Source of the DNA: Prostheceraeus crozeri | Lineage: Eukaryota > Platyhelminthes > Polycladida > Euryleptidae | Direction: 5' to 3' | DNA: 64,000 bases | Assembly (NCBI GenBank): GCA_907163375.1 | Contig: CAJQUW010006815.1 | Coordinates: 1 to 64,000, forward strand | Part shown: piece after piece, positions 11,504-25,203 of the stretch | Layout: the number at the start of each line of letters is the position of its first letter | How positions within the stretch are numbered: position 1 is the first letter of the stretch | The notes under the pieces: model-generated | The model's database searches: none | What the model was told of the DNA's origin: nothing | The model's input: only the letters and a program-made list of their open reading frames with translations | Made by a program: the position numbers and the translations under genes

Positions 11504-14128
11504 ACTATCTGATAATTAATAATGACATTCCATTGACTGTAAAGTCAAGACAAAGACAGACGTCAGTGAGAAGACGCTCAGTCTAAATGAAATTGCGGAA
11601 TAAAAAAAATGTTAGAGAAATCTGACCGCGATGAAGCAATTGTAGAACACGTTTTCTGTGTTCTTAGAAGCAGAAGAACACATACTAGAGAGATGTGCGT
11701 CAGTTGTTGGACACAAATTATCGTGGAAATAAACATGGAAAATTTTCTCTGTGAATATTCAATCAATGCATTGTGTTTCTCTTGCTGTCCACTTACATGT
11801 AATTACTTCCTGCATTTGCCACCATTTTGCGTTTGATTGCATATTTAAGTGACGAGCTCAAAGAAGCCAATTACGGATGTACATAAAACTAGGTGAATGA
11901 TATCAGTTTGATAATCACACTGATGATTTCTGAGTAACATATCCTGATGTACATGCATCCTCGACATAAATAGACATTACGCTTCTTCATTCGTGTGCTT
12001 ATCAATTCTTAGAAATGATGCTATTCTTAACCAAAAATGAGATGTCATTTCATCACAGTCATTAGATAAATGCTCAAGAACAGTAGAAATCTCCCGCTAC
12101 GAAACCAAGTGCACCTGGACCTCTGAGACACAAATACCGTGTGACGTACAATGCTAACTAACAAAATATGCTATTATGTAAAAAAACCGCACAACAGAGC
12201 ACAACTTTAGAAATATAATTTAATCAACCATCAAAATATCACTTTAAAAAACCCCTTCTCTAACTTTATAACTCAGTTTAATAAACTCTCATCAATTTTT
12301 TGATTTTTGGTGACTTCTAGCCTGAGTGTAAAGTTCTTTATGCTCTATGCTAATGGAGGTGGATAATTTTCATGCAAGTGTGGTTAGAATTATGAGCGAT
12401 AATTGGCAGCGACCATGAAAGCCAGCTTAGGCAATTCCTCTATTGCCTACATTGCCATGCAACTATGAAAGCGAAATGAGTAATCTTTAATTTTAAGAAC
12501 TTAATGTGAAGGCTTTCATTCCTTGAATAACTGCATCAAATTATCATCTTTTTTCTAAAAAATTAATCTGAAGCGGAAAACTAATGCTGATAAACCTGTT
12601 TTCACATTGCTTTTTCAGAGCGGAAACTTGCATACCCAGGCGCATGATTAAATTTGAGGTCACATGAGCAACTACATGACCTCATCGGGGTTATCTTTCA
12701 TCACTTATGTACTTCATGATTTATAAAGGCATTCCAGTTGAGCAGCATGTTCTTCTCTATTGCTGTGAATCTTATCTTTCAACAACAGTGTAGCAGTAAG
12801 CTTGGCAAAAGTGATAATCATTTGTCAATCCACTTGAAATTTAGCGAAATCATGATATGATGGGTCTGTTTTCATATACTTTCTTTTGAACGAAAGCAAC
12901 ATGCTTATTGTTACAGTAAAAATGATTAGAACCAATGCTTATTCATTTCATTCAGGTCATTTTGAAACTTGTTTCTGTAGTGGTTTGATGCTATCGTGTT
13001 TATCACAGCAACTCAGACTTTAAATGTTGTTGAAAAACGCTGCCACTTCTGCAAAATTGAATGATGACAGTTGATGTCATGTGCACTTGTCACTGGTCAA
13101 TGACACAGAAAGATTTCAATACGTTTTCTCTTGCTTTATCTGATATTTATCAAACATATTCATCTAGATGCAAGATGGCCGCATATTCTTTGCATTCTGT
13201 TTACATAAAGAATTCTACGCTTGTTTTCACGACTATCTACTACAGTGCATCTACTGACACATGATATGATATTCTAATGTATAAACTAAGTTTGTGTGGT
13301 AGATTTGCCAAGAAGGAGTCATGAGCTTGCTTGCCGAATATAGTACTGCATTTTTGCATTTTATCATAGGCTTGACAAATGTAAGTGTTTTCGGGAAAAA
13401 ATTTTGGCATTTTGGTCTTCTTTTCCTTGGATATGGTCCTCCCCCCACAGCCATTGCATATTGTGTAGGCCTACACATCTCTTTGTTACAAATAACAATG
13501 CAGGCCTATTTGTCTCTGATATCAAAAGTGGGCCACATCTTTTCTGTATCACTTCCCAGAATGCATGTTATGATTACGCAAAATTGTATGTATAATTTTA
13601 GTGTCTACTTTCAAAAACGATCTACCAAAAGTTCTCAATTCAAAGTGCAAAATAAATAAACGTACTTCTGAAAGCAATTTATCAGAGAGGAAAATAGGGA
13701 CTGCGAAAAGAATTTCAGCAATATGAGAGAGTGGAGTGACAGGAAACTCGATGATAATATGGGACGGATTAGGAAGGGGACTGACACATTGAGAGGTCAC
13801 CCAAAAATGTCACGTTCCGGGGTGATGAACTTAAAGAAATTACATCTCACGCGATCCTATCAGGCTACTAAGAAGTAATGATTATCTTTGATATAGTGAC
13901 TTCAGATTGAAGGATCTATAGCCTCTACATGATAAAGAATATTATGAGACTGCTTCAAAAAGTAACGTTGAAGTACATGAACATTCAGCACCATAAGTAT
14001 TTTAAGCAGAAACATAGAATTTTAGAAAAAGCATTGTATGAATGATTTCATTTTGTACAGACAGACATTGACTATAATCATGTTATAGATTAATTTAATC
14101 TTTTCTTTTTGGAATCATCGAACAGCTA
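11504..14128. other. Non-coding stretch, no gene recognised
   Basis: Mostly AT-rich sequence. The open frame at 13321-13659 (plus strand) is 112 codons but has no recognisable domain and overlaps frames of similar quality on the other strand, so I treat it as chance. Confidence 0.55.
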
Positions 14129-15672
14129 CAGTCCGTTTCATAAAAAGTGGATCATCCTAAAATTTGACTAAATAAAACATAAGTATGATACAGAAAGCAT
14201 TTTTCATGTTATTTCATGTCCCTAATATATTTAAATGTCCTTATAGAATCTGATAAGCTATGATACAGTAACGGTTCTTAAGAAGCTAATATTTTGTGGC
14301 CCTACCCTTATTGTCAATGACATTACCAATTCGTCTAGGCATTGATTCGATGATATCGTTAATTTTTGACTGATCTAACTTTCTCCACTCTCTTTTCAAC
14401 AGTGACGTAAGTTGTGATACGCCATCTTTAGGTAGCAGTGAACGACGAACGTTACGTTTTAGAATACTCCATACATTTTCTATGGGATTCAGATCAGGAG
14501 AACGAGCTGGCCAAGATAATGTCCTAAGCCCTAATTGAGACTTGCATAAGTTGACTCTACTACTCCTGTGACACGTAGCATTATCATCCATAAATAGCCA
14601 AGGGTTCAAATGCCAGCCCAAATCAGTAGAGTCGCACCACCTTGTACCCGGGGACGATGTAAATGTCTCGGAATTTCCTGATCAGATTTTATCCATAATC
14701 TCAATCGACCATCACTATCCTTCAGACGGACTGATGCCTCATCAGACCAGACAACCCGATCCCATTGATTTCGCCAGTGACAATGACTCATTGTCCATCT
14801 GAGACGTCTTTTTGTATGCTGATCTGATAATTCGATCTGAGAGGGCCTCTTACAGCTCTTGAAATTCGACTCAATAAGTCTTCTACGAATAGTGGACTTA
14901 GAAATAGACGAGACTAGTGCAGCCATCTCAGTTAACGAGAGACTTGGATCAACTTTAACAAATCTCAAAATTAGGCGGTCTCTACGTTTGGATGTTTTGC
15001 GTGGACGGCCAGAGCCCTCTTTACGACAGAGTCGAAAATCATCATTATGCCATCGATGCACATTTGTGTAAGGGACATTTAGTCGCTTGCTTGTAGCTCG
15101 TAAAGAAAACCCTAGTTCTAGCAAGGCTGACACTTTGCCTTTTGTGAATGCGATCTCGTTATTGTTCATTTGTGCTTTGTATTGTTTTCAACCGGTAAGA
15201 GATAGATTTCTAGCTGAAAGCAATCAGGAGTGCTGCCAACACCACCGGAACGAAGTCAGGAAGCTATGGAACATGACGTCCAGTTAATCACATGTAGCAG
15301 TTACATTATTGTTGATGAATAATGGTGCTATACTGGCTCTGATTGACCGATTTTCTTTATTTTTGTTTTGCTTGATAGCTTTTGGCTTGTAGAACAACAT
15401 ATTACATAACAAAGGAAACAAATGTAATTTTATAAGAGTGAGGTATGATTTTGTGTAACATTGCCAAATGAAGATCAAATTATCTACTACTTTTTTATCT
15501 ACAACAGGAAAACAACTCAATATTCATGCTTGGAATTTCCAACAATGATATTAGTAAGCACAACTGACATATCTTCCAAATTTCAGAGAAATTCGTTCAA
15601 GTTTGGCGGAGTTAGACAAAGTTGAAGTTAAGACGATGTTTAAGGGTGATCCATTTTTTATGAAACAATCTG
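14129..15672 (-). mobile_element. Tc1-type DNA transposon with intact ends, defective transposase
   Basis: The left terminus CAGTCCGTTTCATAAAAAG and the inverted right terminus CAGATTGTTTCATAAAAAA continue into TGGATCAYCCT. They are about 30-bp TIRs. TA dinucleotides abut both ends (14127-14128 and 15673-15674), the usual Tc1/mariner target. The element is 1544 bp and carries one minus-strand transposase gene (described separately). Terminal similarity is high, but the internal gene is broken. Movement would need a transposase supplied elsewhere. Confidence 0.9.
14286..15169 (-). pseudogene. Tc1 (DD34E) transposase, internally deleted and frameshifted
   Basis: The first part (15169-about 14606) begins MNNNEIAFTKGKVSALLELG, a Tc1-type paired helix-turn-helix (LRATSKRLNVPYTNVHRW), a GRPRKTSKR basic linker and the first catalytic Asp in VVWSDEAS. 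It ends at GGATLLIWAGI then a stop. The second part, in another frame, resumes at FMDDNATCH with the second Asp, and has SPDLNPIENVW with the Glu. Exactly 34 residues separate Asp and Glu. Relative to ordinary Tc1 proteins, roughly 40 residues between the first and second Asp are missing at the junction (about 14606-14621), so the protein cannot be functional. Confidence 0.9.
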
Positions 15673-15674
15673 TA

Positions 15675-18600
15675 TTTTCTAATCATGGCACTCTCAGTTG
15701 CATAATTTAATATATTTTTATTGAACCTGCTACAAAGCACAAATCCTTTATTAAGTCAAGTAGAAACGAAGCTAAAAGAAATCAGGGTGACGGAAATTAG
15801 TCACCAATGGCTGTTGGTGTGGACAGAGTCAAGGAAAACTGACGAGGTATTGAGTCCGCATCACTCATATTGGCCTTGATAAATTGTGCGCAAGGTCAGT
15901 AGTCGTCGGGTATTCTTTTGTTTTGGATAGTTTCCTTGAAAGAATCAGCTGCTTCTTTTCCCGAAAGGTTAGCCAATCTAAGACTGATCATGGTATTGTA
16001 CACTCATGGATACATGTGGGTGCGATGTCAAGCCTGGATTGAAGCTGCTCTAATAAATGTCGGAGTTAAGCCAGCCCACAAATAAAGTAGACTGTTGCTA
16101 CACGAATGATGCAGGTTGAAATGACGACGTGCGGTTGCCAAATATTACAGGAATCATGATAGGTAGAGGAACTGAAATGCTGTGACTTTTAGAATTTAGC
16201 ATGCTTTTGTCAGAATTGAGTGATATTTGGCCTACTTCATGGTCAAATTTGAAGACTATTTTCTGAATGAGCAATTTCCCTGTTCCTGATTCATGCAATC
16301 AATAACAATTAACTGCGTAAACTGAAGACTTGAATTAACTAGCATGTACTAATACGTGCCTTCGCATAAATCTATGCATATACTCTTCGTTATGATTAAG
16401 AAACCTAGAAAAATTATATCGAAATTCAAATCGAATAGATTCAAATCATTTGAATTTCCAGTTCAAGACAAATTTTTCGGAAAGCAATTGTAGACAACAT
16501 GAGACATTTTGCGACTTTGATATGCAAAAATTGTCTCACTTTCTAGAATTTTCCATGAAAAATTAGGACAGATAACATTGGAAGTTGCAACCATGAAGCA
16601 TTGCTGCACATTAATATTCACATCATACTGAATAGAATGGAAAGATTTCACGGTCATTTATGATTTCAAATTCCACAGCAACGAAACAAAATTATAGGCA
16701 CAGATTCATTTGAGCTCTTGTAAGCAAAAGAACGAGGAAATAATCTTTGCATGAGCAAAGATGCTGTAGGCCTATGTCTGACACTTGACATGAATCCCAT
16801 ATTTGACATCAAGCGAAAACATTATCTTGTCCATAGCCTGACTTTAGTGGCTACCGTTGCTCTCACTTTTAATTGGTCAATTGTTAGGGAACTTTTGGAT
16901 AGACATATGTCATTCAAAAATTTATTTGTACTGAGCTGGAAGTTGATGACCTTCAATCCATTCTTCTGAACTGCATCTAACAGCCAAGAGAGCTCCGATA
17001 TATGTAGATGCATCGATATTCTTTCTGAATTTGCACTAATTAATCTTGGAAATACTCCAGACTGAGGGCTATGCAGGCTGCACAGTCGCGAAGAAGTATT
17101 GTGCACTGAAGAGTGATATGCATGATGATGTACTCTATGGCAGAAGGGTTCCATTTGCGCGAACGGATACCAACATCAAAATGAACTCCCCTTTAACTTA
17201 AATTTGAAGAAGTATACTACTAACAATAACATATAAGTAAACGCCGAGAACTATGTGGCAAATTCACTAAAAGAAGGGAGAATTATCATCATAACAGGAA
17301 CGACATTCGTTACGCCTGCAAGGGACAATTGGGACCGCAGATTTTCATAGCGGGTTCGTAGATTTTGTCTGATAATGATATGAGATGTCATCATATACTC
17401 ATGTTGAAATTACAAGGATTTCTATGCTCGATTAAAATATGACTTAAGAGATGGCTGAAGGCGGGAGGACCATAATGAATCAATGATGTGAAAAAAATCA
17501 GTTTTCTCTCCCGAGTAATTTAATGCCACTAAATAATTACGAATAAAAAATATGTACACAGCCGACGTTTCGGGTCCAGACCCTTTCTCAATAATAAAAT
17601 ATGACTGAATGATGGAAAACCTGTCGTCTATGTGAACGAAAAAAATATTGAATGAGTTAAGCAATCAGGCAGATTGTTGAGTTAGTTTAGCAATTACATC
17701 TACTACACAGGTTTTCTGAGCGTTCTTTATTATTTCATATGTCAGACTAGTGGTTATTACACACAACACTTATAAATATTATTATACACAACACAGTTCT
17801 ATATATGGTCACTTTTACTATCTTAAAATTGTTAAAATCTTGATTGTGTAACCTTGTATCAAAACCTTGTCATCAACCTGCATGTATTTTTTGCACTCAA
17901 TTAGAAATCATGCTGATTTATGCGCTTGCACAACCTTAGCATAGTTTGCAGCTAATAGTATATTTGGATGGTGGACTTTTCATATAGGACCATAACAATT
18001 CCTTTCGGTGGATCTAGCGATTTCATCGATTTTGATTTTCTATTGAGATACCCTTCATAGCATTTTTGTGATAATTTGAGTCGCATATAGTGAACTGATG
18101 ATCTTTTATCCATCTGTATTTAAACTCAAAGTGGGGCTCAAAATAAAGTTTCGAAATTCGCATCACACCTACTCATGATAATTAGACCTAACATAAATAA
18201 TCCACATTTCATCCTCCCAAACTTGCAGAACTTTATTAATATGCGATTATCTATCCTCAATAAATTAGTTCCACAACCACATTTTCTGAGAAAGTCAATC
18301 AACTGACAACCGCTACCGCGAAGATGTGTGCTTTCCACCCTCACTTTCGTTTTGATCTGATGTTCTGTATCTAGAAATTCTGAATCGTGCTTCCGAAATT
18401 AGCCTTTTGATTAATGCACAGCAAGTCTATAAATCGAGAATGAAAGTTAACCTTGACTGATACTGATATAGGTAAATGAATGATGAATTGAACCTAAAGG
18501 GATTATTACTGATGTCGCGTACTTTTTGATTCTGTTTAGCTGACTGATATTCCCAAGGATCTTTGGGTAGTAAAATGTCAAAACAGGCATTGTGTAACAC

Positions 18601-19075
18601 ACTCAGGTGATATATTTTGTGATCGGTCATTAACAGCTTAGGGAGAGCTGTTGGAAATGGGCCACTACAAAACCACAAAATCAAATGCGAAATATCAAAT
18701 CAAAATATCACAGAATTTTCATATTTAGACAGCATAATTGAATAATTAAACAATGGTTAACAGCAAAGCAGTTTGTCAAAAGAAATTCTTCCAATGTCAC
18801 AAATTGATATCTGGTCTGATAAATTAGCGATTTCAAAAAAGTAGGTTCATAATTCTTAAAAGAGTTGAAAAATCAAACCAGAGATTGCATCAGAAGATTT
18901 CACATCACAATTCCAAGAGACTTCTAAAGAAACCATGTACATTGCATAGGTATAGAAAAAGGTAATATAAAAATACGTTGGAATTGTTTGCAGTACGTAT
19001 TTGTATTGTGACTGTGACTTCACATCGACATGCCGCCGACAGCAGTTGGTTTAAAAGTTTCCGATATGAAAGGCT
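15675..19075. other. Intergenic stretch downstream of the LEXM-like gene
   Basis: AT-rich sequence with no recognisable exon. It should contain the 3' UTR of the minus-strand gene ending at 19076. A hairpin with a GAAACGTC tail lies at 17563-17590 (listed separately). Confidence 0.5.
17563..17590 (-). repeat. Stem-loop plus GAAACGTC repeat signature
   Basis: On the minus strand TGAGAAAGGGTCTGGACCCG runs into AAACGTCG. GGGTC/GACCC form a perfect stem with a 2-nt loop. The arrangement (TGA-purines, short stem, CGAAACGTC) recurs elsewhere in the window and resembles the tails of many dispersed invertebrate repeats, with some likeness to a hammerhead core (CUGANGA, stem, GAAA). Core bases deviate, so I do not call a ribozyme. 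Confidence 0.45.
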
Positions 19076-19205
19076 TCACGCAATAGTCAAAGCACGCTGC
19101 TTCTTAAAAACTTTGTCCAGGTTAACAGATGGCTCCTTTTCCGTAGGTATATGATCGACAATAAACTTATCTCGATGTGGAATATCCTTGGCACGTAAAC
19201 GCTCT
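19076..19205 (-). CDS. LEXM: LEXM-like terminal coding exon
   Basis: This 130-bp exon begins after a TTTATTTTATCATTGCAG acceptor. Its first base completes the Arg codon begun by the AG at 34073. The exon then encodes ERLRAKDIPHRDKF...HIPTEKEPSVNLDKVFKKQ and ends TIA-TGA. The phase match, the strong acceptor and the low-repeat, codon-like sequence support it. The beginning aligns with the C-terminal QERI region that I recall in vertebrate LEXM. The PTEKEPSVNL tail would be an invertebrate extension. No AATAAA was evident in the 300 bp downstream. Confidence 0.75.
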
Positions 19206-20129
19206 CTGCAATGATAAAATAAAAAACACTTCATTGTAATTCCATCAAAATAATTACCAATGTAGGAAATTTTAATGACATGGCGCTGACATTTAAAGAG
19301 AAATTCACCAGAATATTTTATTTTAGTAGCATGGAAGAACATTTCCCTAGTCACGATCGTTTGCAGTGGATTATAGATATATCAATCATTTAAAAATGGT
19401 AACGAAATTCATAAATCTGTAGTCACAAAATCAACTTTTACTTATAATTTTCTATAACGCATGCTATTGTGTATGTTTCTATGCATACAGGTTAATAGTT
19501 CCCACAATAAGGTCGTTATAAAGCACCATAATTACCTAGATATAGTACCTAGATTGCTTACCTAGTTTGCAACGTATAGGTGATAGTGATTAAGTGTAAT
19601 AGAGTTAGAAGAATCTGATGACATGATATCTTCTTTGTGTTGTGACTATCTCTAAGTGATATCATTTCCGTGGTATGTCACTGGGAACATGTCAATTTCA
19701 TTCTCTATCTCTCTTTCTGTGTAATGTTAATTTGCATATTATGTATATAATTCGTGTATGCATGTCTCAGTTGTATGTGTTAAGATTATATGGCTAATGT
19801 ATCTAAGTCACATCTTTTAAAATAATATACTCACTGACATAAATAATGAAACCAACTATCATTGACTTGAATTGAAGTTTGTTTCATTTATTTCTGTGGT
19901 TTGAGGTAGCATCTTGCTATCTATGTGTCACCATTCAATTCATTATCATAAGAGGAATGATATAGGACAGTCAAAGTTCAAAATTTGATATCAATATGAT
20001 AGCCACAATTACAGTTGCAAGTTGAACATTCTTGTCGTCTATTGCAACATTTATGATTTCATGATCAGTTTACCAAAGGTATTGTAATTGGAATGATTTG
20101 TTGTGGCTGATGTTCTACAACGGTTGCCA

Positions 20130-20900
20130 AAGAGTTAAACTTTTTAAGAGTCGTTTTGCGTTTTGTGGAGTTGGTGGTGTCATTGGAAAGCTGAAGGAAA
20201 TGTGGAAAAAAAGAAAGGATCAGGAAGATCAAGGATTTCTTCTAAACTAAAAGATATACGCTGAGTTTTAACTGCTAGTCTGTCCCAAGGATAACTCTGC
20301 GCTAGAAAGCTGCTGCAACCGTAGACTGCAGCGTTCGAACTGCTTATCGGAAAGAACCTGGTATTATATCTCGACGACCATTTGTAAGAATTCTGCTGAT
20401 TATTGAGCGGAGGAACGGGCTGTGAAGATCATCGCTCGTGAAATGATAAGTCTAAGCAATGGCGGAAGTCTTGTGGACAATCAAGATTCACTCTTGATTT
20501 TAATGTCGTCCGTATTCGTGTCCATCGCCTCCCAGGTGAACGTTTTGCTCCATACTATATGAAAGAACACGATAGATGGGGTGGTTGGGATCGTAGTGCA
20601 TTGAGGAGGCATTTGGCCATAGAGCGTTTGGCGCGGTGGAATAGCGACGACAGTTGTCATGAAAAGCACAATGACAGGTGACAACGTTGAAAAAGTTGTG
20701 TTGCCAGTTGTAGTGCCACTAGCCTGGCGGAAGATCCAGTCTTCCAAGATGATGATGCTAGGGCACATCGCTTTTCAGCTGTTACTGCGACTGTAAGGAG
20801 CTTGAGCATGCAGACCTTTGATTGGCCTGCACGTTCTCATGATCTATCTCCAATTGAAGAAATATGGGGTGAACTTGAGCGGTGAGTGAGAGTAATACAG
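20130..20900 (+). pseudogene. Degenerate Tc1/mariner transposase
   Basis: Reading across frames on the plus strand gives recognisable Tc1 segments. One is RFTLDFNVVRIRVHRLPGER followed by EHDRWGG (about 20480-20600). Another is VFQDDDARAHRFSAV followed by QTFDWPARSHDLSPIEEIWG (about 20739-20885). The second Asp and the Glu are separated by 34 residues. Several frameshifts and stops interrupt the gene, and the first catalytic region is poor. It lies inside the last LEXM intron, antisense to the gene. No TIR pair is convincing, although TGACATAAATAATGAAAC and an inverted partner lie at about 19840-19895. Confidence 0.75.
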
Positions 20901-21289
20901 CTTCCACTTGTATTCGTGAACATTCTGTTTGAAACACTGATTGAACAGTAGCATTTAAGTTCGATGTATTGAAAAATTTGTTATTCGTTGCCTTCTCGCA
21001 TTGCGGTATATATTATCAAAGTTCGAGGTGGGCATTTCACATACATTATTAAATTTGACTCGATTATTTTGTTTTTATTTATAAAACGAATTGATTGATA
21101 CTGCAATTTAGCAAATGACAACTCATCTCTAATCTATTCATTTTGTAATGTGTTAAGCATGTGGCAATGGAAAAACAGCGGTTTCAATAATTTTGTCAAT
21201 GAGTATACCTTTGGTCTGGTAAGGCAACAACGAGCTCTTGGTTTCCTGAGTTATCATTTTGGTCCGGTGAGATGGATGCTGCAACATAA

Positions 21290-24200
21290 TACGGACATAT
21301 TGGCTGAGAAACGCGTCATCATCAAAGCCAAAATAACACGAATCATCAACAAAATATCAAGCTATGACATCGAGAGACCCGACCCTTTGTCAGGAATTTC
21401 CAAAATTCATTTGGAATAGTTGCAAACCGCATGGAAAGAACTCACGATAACCCAAGACCTCATTCAACAGCACGACGAAGCTAATGAAGAAGAATGCACA
21501 GTACAAAAACAAGTTATTTGGAGGCAAGAACTAAAATCATGGACATCATTGAACTGTTAGAAACATCAATCAATAATCCAAGGCTACTTTCACCAAAGAG
21601 CGATCCCCTTCATCTGCCAAAGTGAAATCTCCCAATATTTACAGGTGACTATAAGGGTTGACTTTCTGCGGTCTTTTCAATGCCTCAGTTCGCAATAATC
21701 ACACTCTTTCGGACTCGCAAAGGCTACAGTACCTAAAGTCTTCTATTCAAGGTGATGCAGCTCGACTTCTAACTTCACTACAGCTGACAGATGCCAATTA
21801 CGCTATAGCTACAATTCTGGAGGATCGTTTCTCAAATAAGCGTGTTATTATTCGTGCTCACATTCATGCTGCAGCTATCCATCCTTGAAGCAAGAGAATG
21901 TAAAAGAAGTAAGGCAGCTAACAGAAGCATTTCTTTGCGATCAATGGGCATCGATATTGACAGTTGGGATTCTATTCTAGTCTGTGATTTATCTGAAAAA
22001 TTGGACTTTTAAAACACGACGGCAGTGGGAATTACAGTCACCTGATCGAGAAATACAGACCCTGTCACAACTTCACGAATTCCTAGAAACTCGATGTAGA
22101 GCTCTTGAAGTAAGCGGTGTCAGGACGAATAATAACAATGCACATATCAAGCCAAGGCACATATCTATCCATTGGTCAAGCAAATTAAAACACATTCAAA
22201 CATCAAACATTTTCATGTCACGCATATCACAACACCGAATCTATCAGTGTTCAAAATTCGGTGGACTTAATGTGAAAGAACGAACTGATCTTGTGAGTAA
22301 ATTACGACTATGCTTCAACTGCTTACGGTCTGGACATACACGGAAGGCCTGTAAGAGTTTGTCTTCGTGTCGGACATATAGCAAGAGACACCGTACTCTT
22401 TTACACATCAGCAACAACGAATAGTCAAGCAAGATGAAATTTGATGAATTTCAATGCGGTCAGTGCTCTATGAATGTATCGAATGTTCTCTTGGCTACAA
22501 CAATTGTACATGCTGGCACTAATAATGGTATGGCTGACTGCAGATCTTTGCTTGATTCTGGTTCGCAACCTACATTCATATCAGAATCATGTGTTCAACG
22601 CCTAGGACTACGACGACAACGCAGCATCGTGCACATTGATGGAATAGGAGATAATCTGTCCACTAATGCAAATGGTAAAGTAGATCTAACAATCTTGCCA
22701 CGAAATGAACTTCCGATATCAGTATCAGCAATTATATTGAAGAAAATAACTAATAACTTACCGATGCAACCATTTTCTATCAAACATTGGAAGCAAACGA
22801 AAACATTGGAATTGGCTGACCCTCACTTTAATCTAACTGGTCCTATAGATCTGCTCCTCGGTGCAGACGTCTTTGATCACATTGTATTGGGCGCCAGGAT
22901 AAATGAACGTGAATCGATCTTCCTACGTCAGGCACTCTTCGATTGGTTTGTGTCAGGTTGCATAAATAAATTCTTACTCAAGCAACTTGGTCATCGATTC
23001 AGAATTCTCTCCACACTGCAATCGCCAACGATGATTTGAGGAAATTTTGGGAGATGGAAGTTCCAAGTACTTCCAAACTCACAAAGGAGGAAAGAGAATG
23101 CGAGGAAAATTTTCAGAAAACAATCACACGTACCGATACAGGAAGATTCATGGTTCAATTACCATTTAAGGAACATCCTTCCAAACTTGGTGATAGTAAA
23201 ATGCAAGCTATGAGACGATTCAACGTCGTAGAAAAAAGATTACGAAGGGACACTAAACTTCATGAAAAATATTCAAACTTAATCAAGGAATTTTTGGAAT
23301 TACGACAAGGTTCCTGAGAAGGACTTACAAAAATCTCCCAGTGAATGTTAGTGGATGCCTCATCATCCAGTCTTAAAGGAACCAAGCTCAACAACGAAGC
23401 TTCGTGTGGTCTTCGATGCTTCTGCAAGAACAGCGTGCGGGTATTCTTTGAATGATTTGCTTATGATCAGTTGCATAAATCAGAACAGTCTGTTTGATAT
23501 ATTGATACGTTTTCGATTCCACATTAAACGCAGATATTACCAAAATGTATCGACAAGTACTTTTAGCTCCTCAACATCGGGACTTCCATCCCATTCTCTG
23601 GCGAAATGATCCGAATGAACCAATCAAGTATCTTAGAATGACTCGAGTAACTTATGGTGTAGCATCATCAGCATTTTATGCAATTCGAGTCATGAGAAGT
23701 ATAGCCGAATATCAACACAACCCTGCAATATCATCTATCATTTCACTAGACTTTTATGTAGACGATTTACTTTCTGGAGCACCCTCAAATGAAGAAGCCA
23801 CTAAATTTCAAATTCAACTGTCACCCCCATTAGAAGGTGCAGGATTTAAGTTGCGGAAGTGGTCATCTAACTGTAGTGAGGTTATTCCGAACATCCCTGA
23901 GTACCTCAGATAAACTTCGAATGATCATTTACTCGATGGCGATGCAGATTCAGTAAGGACTCTAGGAATAATATGGAATCCGTCATCCGACTGTTTGTAA
24001 ATTCATTGTAAATTTGCCTCATAACACCGCAATAACGAAACGATGACTTCTTGCTCACGCATCTCGTATTTTCAATCCTCTTGGTTGGCTCTATCCCGTA
24101 ATCGTCATGTCAAAATGCCTTATTCAGAGATGTTAGGTTCGTCAACTAGCCTGGGATGACGTTTTACCTGATAATATAATCAAGGATTGGACCAAGGCAA

Positions 24201-24680
24201 GAAAGACTTACTAAACTGAACGAATTCAAAATTCCTCGCTGTGTCTGGTATGGGAACTCTCCAACAATTCAACTGCATGCATTTTCTGATGCATCTGAAA
24301 CGGCCTATTGAGCTGAAATCTACACACGTATTCAGATTGATACTGGTGAAATACAAGTTCAGTTACTTACGGCGAAAACACGAGCTGCTCCGGTAAAGGC
24401 AATAAGCCTTCCTCGGCTTGAATTATGTGGAGCATTACTTGCATCACGTCTTCTTTCTAACATCATATCATGTTTCAAAGGTCTTGATTATGAAATATCT
24501 GAAACATGCTCATGGACTGATTCTACGGTTGTATTGGGTTGGCTAGCGGACGTGCCAAGACGATGGACATGTTTTGTGGCGATAGGTGTGCATGGAGATC
24601 AACTGATTGGATTTGATCTTTGGTGGCATGGTCCTCCTTGGCTTTCGAAAGACGCATGTTTTTGGACATCTAATGTTCCC
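21290..24680 (+). pseudogene. Decayed BEL/Pao retrotransposon (gag-PR-RT-RH)
   Basis: Plus-strand fragments in several frames follow BEL order. They are: a gag N-terminus with KRVIIKAKITRIINKI (21310 onward); the gag DUF1759-like block SDSQRLQYLKSSIQGDAARL (21660-21880); a zinc-knuckle region CFNCLRSGHTRKAC (22315-22360); an aspartic protease with LLDSGSQPTFISES and DLLLGADVF (22530-22880); RT with LRVVFDASA and FYVDDLLSGA (23340-23900); and RNase H with SLPRLELCGALLASRLL and WTDSTVVLGWL (24300-24560). It ends near LWWHGPPWLSK (about 24640). Many frameshifts and stops are present, and the integrase and LTRs were not found. It is antisense to the host gene in whose last intron it lies. Confidence 0.85.
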
Positions 24681-25196
24681 GGATTATCAAATTATACCAG
24701 AACAAAGAAAGGTACATATCCTAGCAAATTGTGCAATTCACGACTCTTTGTTAATGGCAAATGTCATTACAATCATGACGAATGACATCTCTCAAGTAGA
24801 GGTTACTCTGTGTGAGAATTTAAGGTTATGTGGCATTTACACCAGAAATTACAAGGAACTGTACACGATTCAGTCATGAACCAACTAAACCCTGTGTCAG
24901 AGTCCAGACTGATACTGATGTCATCACAGCTATCTTATGTCCAAGAGTTTCAAAAGCAGTCACATCCGACATTGATAGCTGCAAGAATGGTTGGTTCATA
25001 TGTTCTAATTCTAATTGCCCCTCTCGTCTTCACCATCGACATAGGCTATCTCGAAAGATATCCGTCGACGATACCCTCTTGATATCATTTACACGGATAG
25101 CTTGGTCATAACTCCGGACTCGGTTGATGACTTTCAGATCTGTTTTCTGAGCATGGAGGTAAATATAATGTTGAAGTGTTGAAGAGGCCTTGGTTA
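24681..25196. other. Non-coding stretch after the BEL relic
   Basis: Overlapping open frames of 80-90 codons occur here, but none resembles BEL integrase or any family I know. It could be highly decayed BEL 3' sequence. Confidence 0.4.
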
Positions 25197-25203
25197 ATCA
25201 TTT

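Noticed and set aside
13321..13659. 112-codon plus-strand frame
   Set aside because: No family resemblance, and overlapping frames of similar length exist on the other strand.
24830..25111. Overlapping frames after the BEL RNase H as its integrase
   Set aside because: I see no HHCC finger or Asp-Asp-Glu motifs in any frame, so BEL 3' coding is not supported here.
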